From: an uncultured Collinsella sp.
GTDB lineage: Bacteria > Actinomycetota > Coriobacteriia > Coriobacteriales > Coriobacteriaceae
Assembly: GCA_902489955.1 (NCBI GenBank)
Contig: CABUBY010000022.1
Span: forward strand, 1-19,247
Direction: 5' to 3'
DNA length: 19,247 bases
Shown here: one piece after another, positions 14,773-19,247 of the stretch
Layout: the number at the start of each line of letters is the position of its first letter
Numbering within the stretch: the first letter of the stretch is position 1
Program-made: the position numbers and the translations under genes
Notes under the pieces: model-generated
What the model was told of the DNA's origin: nothing
What the model saw: only the letters and a program-made list of their open reading frames with translations
Database searches by the model: none

Positions 14773-14804
14773 TGGTCAGCTTTTGGTCAGCGATTGGTTT
14801 GACA
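14773..14804 (+). promoter_or_regulatory. Putative regulatory region of the Tad pilus operon
   Basis: TGGTCAGC occurs twice (14773-14780 and 14784-14791), exactly 11 bp apart, so on the same helix face. TTGACA follows at 14799-14804, a perfect -35 hexamer, but the sequence 16-18 bp downstream (around 14821-14828) has no good -10. This arrangement would suit an activator-dependent promoter. The rest of 14703-14886 shows nothing clear. Confidence 0.35.
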
Positions 14805-14901
14805 TCGAAAACCAAGATCGCGATTGCGCCGCTTTGCGCTCTGACCGCCCAGACAATGGTGGTACGGGCATTCGCCCGGCACTGCCATGAGAGGAGCGGC
14901 C

Positions 14902-15561
14902 GTGAACAAGAGCAAGCGCATCGCCATCAGTCTGGTCGCGGGCGTGCTCGCTGCTCTGCTCTGCATGGTTTACGGCTCGTCGATCCGCTCGCAAGCCGAA
15001 CAGGTCCAGGCTGAGACCTTGGCCAAGTACGGTGGCGATCGCGTCGAGGTATGCGTCGCGGCGCGCGATATCGATGTGGGCGAGACCCTCGATGAGACCA
15101 ATGTCATAACCCAGGAATGGCTGACGAGTCTGCTGCCGCGTGACGCGGCGACCGAGCTGCGCCAGGTGCGCGGCGACGTGACGACTTCGCGTATTCCCAA
15201 AAACGCCGTGATCTGCAATGTCTACACCAAGGCCGAGAGCCACAAGCTCGAGGTGCCTAAGGGCAAGGTCGCCGTTTCGGTGGCGGTCGATGCCGAGCAC
15301 TCGGTCGGCGGTGCCACGGGCGTGGGCAGCTATGTGGACGTGTACGTGCAAAAAGATGGCGTAACCGATCGACTGTGCGGCGCGCACGTGATCGATACCA
15401 GTGAGAATTCCGGTGCCACGCGCGAGGGCAAGATCGAATGGGTGACGCTGGCGGCTGACCCCGAAGACGTCAAGGAACTGCTGGGAGCCTCGGGCAAGGG
15501 AACGGTCAGCTTGACGATTCCCGCCACGGCGCGCGGCAAAAAGAGCGGAGGCGACGAGTGA
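14902..15561 (+). CDS. cpaB: Flp pilus assembly protein CpaB (RcpC)
   Basis: The product is 219 residues from GTG 14902, chosen because GAGAGGAG (14889-14896) ends 5 nt before it; an in-frame ATG at 14887 would overlap that ribosome site. One N-terminal membrane anchor (IAISLVAGVLAALLCMVYG, about residues 7-25) is followed by a SAF-type domain with VEVCVAARDIDVGETLDETNV, the CpaB signature, and an extracytoplasmic domain with KGKVAVSVAVDAEH and GSYVDVYV. It is the first gene of the Tad/Flp type IVb pilus cluster here. In diderms CpaB works with the secretin; no secretin gene is seen here, which fits a monoderm. Its stop overlaps the tadZ start. Confidence 0.88.
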   Translation: MNKSKRIAISLVAGVLAALLCMVYGSSIRSQAEQVQAETLAKYGGDRVEVCVAARDIDVGETLDETNVITQEWLTSLLPRDAATELRQVRGDVTTSRIPKNAVICNVYTKAESHKLEVPKGKVAVSVAVDAEHSVGGATGVGSYVDVYVQKDGVTDRLCGAHVIDTSENSGATREGKIEWVTLAADPEDVKELLGASGKGTVSLTIPATARGKKSGGDE

Positions 15562-17159
15562 TGAAGGCGATCTGGCTTGCGTGCTGCGCGTGCGGCGATT
15601 ACGGGCTGTTGCAGCAGGAAGTCGAGGGCCGTGATGCGGGTGCACAGGTGCTTCGCGTGGGTGACCTGGACGGGCTGGTTTCCATGGCGCGGGCGTTTCC
15701 GTCGCGCCGCGGGGCTGCCATCATCGCGGCGTCTCTGTTTGATATCGAAGATGTGCGCAAGACTGTTGCGCGCCTGACGGCCGAAGGCCGCGTGAGTCGC
15801 GTGGTCGTGTTGATAGAAGCACTCGATCCGTCGGATATCGAGGGACTGTTTCGCGCGGGGGCGACCGAGGTCATCGCTGCGCACAGTATATGCGGCAACG
15901 GGCGCGCGGGCGAGGGAGCGGTTGATTCCGATCGGCGCATGACGATTGAGCCCGATGCTTTTGTTGATAGGGAACCCGGGGCGCCTCGCGCTACAAGAGG
16001 CCCGCGTGTTGATGATTATGGAAAAGCGGAAGCCGAGCATGGTCGGCGCCCCCGGAACCCCCTTGTATACGATGACGCTGGAGGGCCGGCACAGCATGCT
16101 GGCGACTCCCCGGCTGTAGATATGGGATACGTGCACGGCGTGAATCTGGCGGATGAACTCGACGAAGTTGAGGGCTTTGCCGGGTGCGGCGAGTTGTCGC
16201 TGATGCAGCATGAGCAGATTGCACAGAACGAGCCTGCCTTGCAGACCGAACAAGCCGCCATGCCGGCTTGGACGCAGCGTGTGGTTGCGGCGGGGGAGAC
16301 GGGGACGCTGTCGCCGACGCCCGCCCCGCCGCCTCCGATGCCGCCGGCAGACGCTGCCGCTCCGCAGCATCGAGCTCCGGTCATCTGCGCCATTTCGGGT
16401 TCGGGCGGTTGCGGCAAGTCGACGATCGTTGCCACCATGGCACACACATCGTCGCTGTTGGGCTTGCGTGCCGCCGTGCTCGACCTGGACCTGATGTTTG
16501 GAAACCTTTACGACTTGTTAGGCGTCGATGCTCCGCGCGATATGGCGGCACTTATCGAGCCGTCGGCGGCGGGCGTTACGCTCTGGGGTCCCGTCGCGGC
16601 ACCCGAGCAAGCCGAGCTCATGGCACGTCCGGTGGAGCTATTGCTTGATGTCCTGCGTCGCGAATCCGACGTGGTCTTTATCGATACCTCGGTCTTTTGG
16701 GGCGATGCCGTGGCGGCTGCGGTGGCGGCGAGCGACCGTTGCCTGGTCGTTGGCGATGCGGCGGTGTCGTCCGCGGCATCGGCGTCGCGCGTCATTGAAC
16801 TGGCAAGTCGAGTAGGTGTGCCGCGCACGCGCATGAGCGCCGTGTTCAACCGGTTCGGTGCGCGCGGGGCAGACGAGGACGTCGCCATGCGCTTTGAGAT
16901 TGCCTGTGCGTTGAGCTCCAAGATTCGTATCGCCGATGGCGGGCAGGATCTCGCCGCGCTCATGGCGTTTGGGCGCGCTGACGAGGCAGTGGGGCAGACC
17001 AGCGCTTTTGCGACCAGCGTGCGCGAGGCCACGCGCGAGATGCTCGTGGAACTGGGGTGCGCCGTCGGCCCTTGGAGCGATATGGTCGCCGACCGTGCAA
17101 TGCGCACCGAACGCCCGCGTATTCGCCTTCCCTGGTCGCGCGAGGGTGATCAGCGATGA
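15561..17159 (+). CDS. tadZ: TadZ/CpaE-like pilus-localisation ATPase (MinD/ParA family) with long linker
   Basis: The product is 532 residues from ATG 15561, which shares its A with the cpaB TGA; GGAGG lies at 15547-15551. A GTG at 15558 is also possible. Residues 1 to about 112 look like the receiver-like domain of TadZ (alternating hydrophobic strands such as GAAIIAAS and RVVVLIEA). Residues from about 113 to 272 are a disordered, acidic then Ala/Pro-rich linker. From about 273 comes a ParA/MinD-like ATPase: P-loop SGSGGCGKST (Lys286), AAVLDLDLMFGNLYDLLG with the Asp-rich switch, and VVFIDTS. The signature lysine that normally precedes the P-loop (KGGxGK) is Ser281 here, so dimerisation-dependent ATP hydrolysis may be altered. 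TadZ places the pilus machine at the cell pole in other bacteria. Confidence 0.82.
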   Translation: MKAIWLACCACGDYGLLQQEVEGRDAGAQVLRVGDLDGLVSMARAFPSRRGAAIIAASLFDIEDVRKTVARLTAEGRVSRVVVLIEALDPSDIEGLFRAGATEVIAAHSICGNGRAGEGAVDSDRRMTIEPDAFVDREPGAPRATRGPRVDDYGKAEAEHGRRPRNPLVYDDAGGPAQHAGDSPAVDMGYVHGVNLADELDEVEGFAGCGELSLMQHEQIAQNEPALQTEQAAMPAWTQRVVAAGETGTLSPTPAPPPPMPPADAAAPQHRAPVICAISGSGGCGKSTIVATMAHTSSLLGLRAAVLDLDLMFGNLYDLLGVDAPRDMAALIEPSAAGVTLWGPVAAPEQAELMARPVELLLDVLRRESDVVFIDTSVFWGDAVAAAVAASDRCLVVGDAAVSSAASASRVIELASRVGVPRTRMSAVFNRFGARGADEDVAMRFEIACALSSKIRIADGGQDLAALMAFGRADEAVGQTSAFATSVREATREMLVELGCAVGPWSDMVADRAMRTERPRIRLPWSREGDQR

Positions 17160-18484
17160 GCCTGCAAACGAGGATTAAGGCTGCTGGCGCTGCAGCGGCG
17201 GCAGCGCCTGTAGATGCGGGGCGTCGCCGCGCGGTGAAACGACGCACCAAGCGCGCCGTGATGGACCGCATGGGTTACGACGAAGTGGCGCGTATCAGCG
17301 CCTATATCGACCCGGCACTTGCCCGCTCGGAATTGCGTCCTGCGGTGGAGGCGGCGCTCAATGTTGAGGAGCCGACCGATCTCGCGACGCCCGAGCGCGA
17401 GACTATCATCGACGAGATTTTGGATGACGTGGTGGGCTTGGGGCCGTTGCAGCCGCTCATCGAGGACGACACCGTTACCGAAATCATGATCAACGGCTGC
17501 CGCTCGGCTTTCTTTGAACGCGGCGGCGTCTTGTACCCCATCGAGCATGCGTTTGAGGATGATGAGCAGATCCGGGTGCTTATCGACCGCATCATCTCGC
17601 CACTTGGCCGCCGTATCGACGAGCGCAGCCCCATCGTCAACGCCCGCCTCAAAACGGGCTATCGCGTCAACGCGGTGATTCCGCCTGTGGCGATTGACGG
17701 ACCGATTCTCACCATCCGAAAGTTCTCGGACCGCATCTGCTCGCTGGACGAGCTTGTGGGGCTGGGGTCGCTGCCGCTTTGGTATGCGCAGCTGCTGTCG
17801 TGCGCGGTGTCGCTGCGACAGGACCTGGCGGTTGCGGGAGGCACGGGATCTGGTAAGACCACCCTGCTCAACGCGTTGTCATGCGAGATTTCCACCGGCG
17901 AGCGCATCGTGACGATCGAGGACTCTGCCGAACTCAAGTTTGCGCATCATCCGCACGTGGTGCGTCTAGAGGCGCGCGAGGCTTCAATTGAGGGCGAGGG
18001 CGCGGTGACGATCCGCGACCTGGTGACCAATGCCCTGCGCATGCGCCCCGACCGCATCGTGGTGGGTGAGGTGCGCGGTGCCGAGTGCTGCGACATGTTG
18101 CAGGCCATGAACACGGGCCACGACGGGTCGCTCACCACACTTCATGCGGGCTCAGAACAGGAGACCGTGGTGCGTCTGACGTTGCTTGCACGTTATGGCA
18201 TCGATCTGCCGAGCGAGCTCATCGAGGAGCAGATTGCCATGGCGCTCGACGGCATCGTGATGTCCGAGCGCCACGCCGATGGCAGGCGCTTCGTCTCCTC
18301 GTATTCGGGGGTGCGTCGCGCCGCGTCGGGCGGCGTAGAGCTCGAGCGCTATGTGACTTTCGATGCCGCCGAGCGCACCTGGACGCTTGACCGCGAGCCG
18401 CCGTTTATCGCAGAAGGCCTGCGGTCGGGGACGCTCACACAAGAGGAGGTGGACGAATGGAGGTCGCTGTGCCCCTCGTCGTAG
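17156..18484 (+). CDS. cpaF: Tad pilus assembly ATPase TadA/CpaF
   Basis: The product is 442 residues, typical for CpaF/TadA, the hexameric secretion ATPase that powers Flp pilus assembly (and retraction in Caulobacter). It has a basic N-terminus (residues 20-40), the N-terminal domain with EIMINGC and [15 protein letters not shown], then the Walker A motif [15 protein letters not shown] (Lys234), the Asp box [12 protein letters not shown], Walker [17 protein letters not shown], and the His box [14 protein letters not shown]. The ATG overlaps the tadZ stop (ATGA at 17156-17159), a strong sign of translational coupling. Its 3' end overlaps tadB by 28 bases. Confidence 0.95.
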   Translation: MSLQTRIKAAGAAAAAAPVDAGRRRAVKRRTKRAVMDRMGYDEVARISAYIDPALARSELRPAVEAALNVEEPTDLATPERETIIDEILDDVVGLGPLQPLIEDDTVTEIMINGCRSAFFERGGVLYPIEHAFEDDEQIRVLIDRIISPLGRRIDERSPIVNARLKTGYRVNAVIPPVAIDGPILTIRKFSDRICSLDELVGLGSLPLWYAQLLSCAVSLRQDLAVAGGTGSGKTTLLNALSCEISTGERIVTIEDSAELKFAHHPHVVRLEAREASIEGEGAVTIRDLVTNALRMRPDRIVVGEVRGAECCDMLQAMNTGHDGSLTTLHAGSEQETVVRLTLLARYGIDLPSELIEEQIAMALDGIVMSERHADGRRFVSSYSGVRRAASGGVELERYVTFDAAERTWTLDREPPFIAEGLRSGTLTQEEVDEWRSLCPSS

Positions 18485-19247
18485 GGGGTTTGGCAGGGTT
18501 TTCTGTCGCGACGGCGTGCGGGGCGGAACCTCGTGTGCCGCAGGTGCCGCCGGCGGAGCTGGCGCGTCAGGCGCTCGAGACGGTGGCAGAGAAACTGCCG
18601 CGTGAGCTGGTGGAAAACGATCTGCTGAAAAAGATCGCCCGTTCGTGGGCATCGCTGGCTCCGGCGCATCGCCTTGGCCTCGTGATCGAAGATGCTTCGG
18701 GGCGTTTGGCGTTTCTGCTGCTCTCGAGCGGTGTCTGCTGCATTTTACTAACGATGGTGTCGTTATCGCCCCTCGGATTTGCCTTGGGACTTGTTGCTCC
18801 GATTGCCGTTGGCGCCGCTCGGGATGGCTTTGAGAGCCGGCGCGAGCAACACGATGCAGAAGAGGCCATGCCCGAGGCGTTTACCGCACTTTCCATGTCG
18901 CTTGCCTCGGGACATTCGCTGGCTCAGGGCATGCGCTTTGTGGGCGCTCATGCGCAAGAACCGGTGCATACCGAGTTTTTGCGGGTGGCGGCGGCGATCG
19001 ATTGCGGCATCTCGGCGACCGACGCGCTCGATGACTTGCTCGTGCGCATCGACGCCCCCGGTCTTTCGCTTGTGACCTTGGCGCTTAAGGTGTCACAGCG
19101 CACCGGCGCTCCGCTTGCCGACTTACTGTCCGAGGCGTCGAGCATGGTGGGGGAGCGCATTGAGCTCAAGCGCCGCCTGGATGTTAAGACGTCGCAGGCC
19201 CGCATGTCTGCGCATATGGTCGCGGCGATGCCGACGGGCATGTGCGC
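18457..19247 (+). CDS. tadB: Tad pilus inner-membrane platform protein TadB (3' truncated)
   Basis: The frame is open from ATG 18457 to the window edge (263 codons, no stop), with AGGAGG (18444-18449) 7 nt upstream, inside the end of cpaF. A short hydrophobic N-terminus ([19 protein letters not shown]) is followed by a soluble stretch, two membrane segments (FLLLSSGVCCILLTMVSL and GFALGLVAPIAVGAA, about residues 87-121), then the start of the T2SSF/GspF domain: EAMPEAFTALSMSLASGHSLAQGM, which is characteristic of TadB, and a second half with TGAPLADLLSEASSMV. TadB with TadC forms the membrane base on which TadA acts. tadC and the pilin genes are expected just beyond the window. Confidence 0.9.
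   Translation, partial: MEVAVPLVVGGLAGFSVATACGAEPRVPQVPPAELARQALETVAEKLPRELVENDLLKKIARSWASLAPAHRLGLVIEDASGRLAFLLLSSGVCCILLTMVSLSPLGFALGLVAPIAVGAARDGFESRREQHDAEEAMPEAFTALSMSLASGHSLAQGMRFVGAHAQEPVHTEFLRVAAAIDCGISATDALDDLLVRIDAPGLSLVTLALKVSQRTGAPLADLLSEASSMVGERIELKRRLDVKTSQARMSAHMVAAMPTGMC

Overview
The window reads as chromosomal DNA of a GC-rich anaerobic actinobacterium, most likely a Collinsella-like member of the Coriobacteriia. This is an inference from the strong G/C bias at third codon positions, strong purine-rich ribosome binding sites, a three-gene ECF metal transporter, a secretin-less order of Tad pilus genes, and a solitary AbiEi/DUF559-like protein of a kind I recall as common in that class. 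No rRNA, tRNA, CRISPR array, transposase or prophage gene was seen.

Layout, left to right. (1) 1-3239: the end of pheS and complete pheT, the two subunits of phenylalanyl-tRNA synthetase, separated by an unusually long spacer (206 nt) with a 22-bp tandem duplication that covers the pheS stop codon. (2) 3348-6202: an ECF-type Ni/Co uptake operon cbiM-cbiQ-cbiO. Its promoter is interleaved with the pheT terminator and is followed by a GTGTTAC-N14-GTAACAC palindrome that looks like a NikR operator, so nickel is the likelier substrate. (3) 6282-7130: a putative zinc-dependent phospholipase C-like protein, convergent with (4) 7127-8200 (minus), a solitary DUF559/AbiEi-like protein. Both genes end in one shared CTAG. 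A 19-bp perfect inverted repeat with 90 nt between its arms lies upstream of gene (4). (5) 8623-10083 (minus): pyruvate kinase with a very strong terminator. (6) 10525-13206: a SERCA-like P-type Ca2+ ATPase, divergent from pyk, with a roughly 110-nt leader that can fold in mutually exclusive ways, one of which hides the ribosome binding site. (7) 13465-14649: the ribosome-assembly GTPase RsgA, between two good terminators. (8) 14902-19247: the start of a Tad/Flp pilus operon, cpaB-tadZ-tadA(cpaF)-tadB, with overlapping genes; tadB runs off the right edge.

Housekeeping genes (pheST, pyk, rsgA) alternate with accessory or surface functions (metal uptake, Ca2+ pump, pilus, DUF559-like gene). The most interesting regulatory DNA is the NikR-like box, the structured ATPase leader, and the long inverted repeat before the DUF559-like gene. 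Two intergenic spacers (614-698 and 13214-13316) hold nested hairpins that share short words and may belong to one repeat family.
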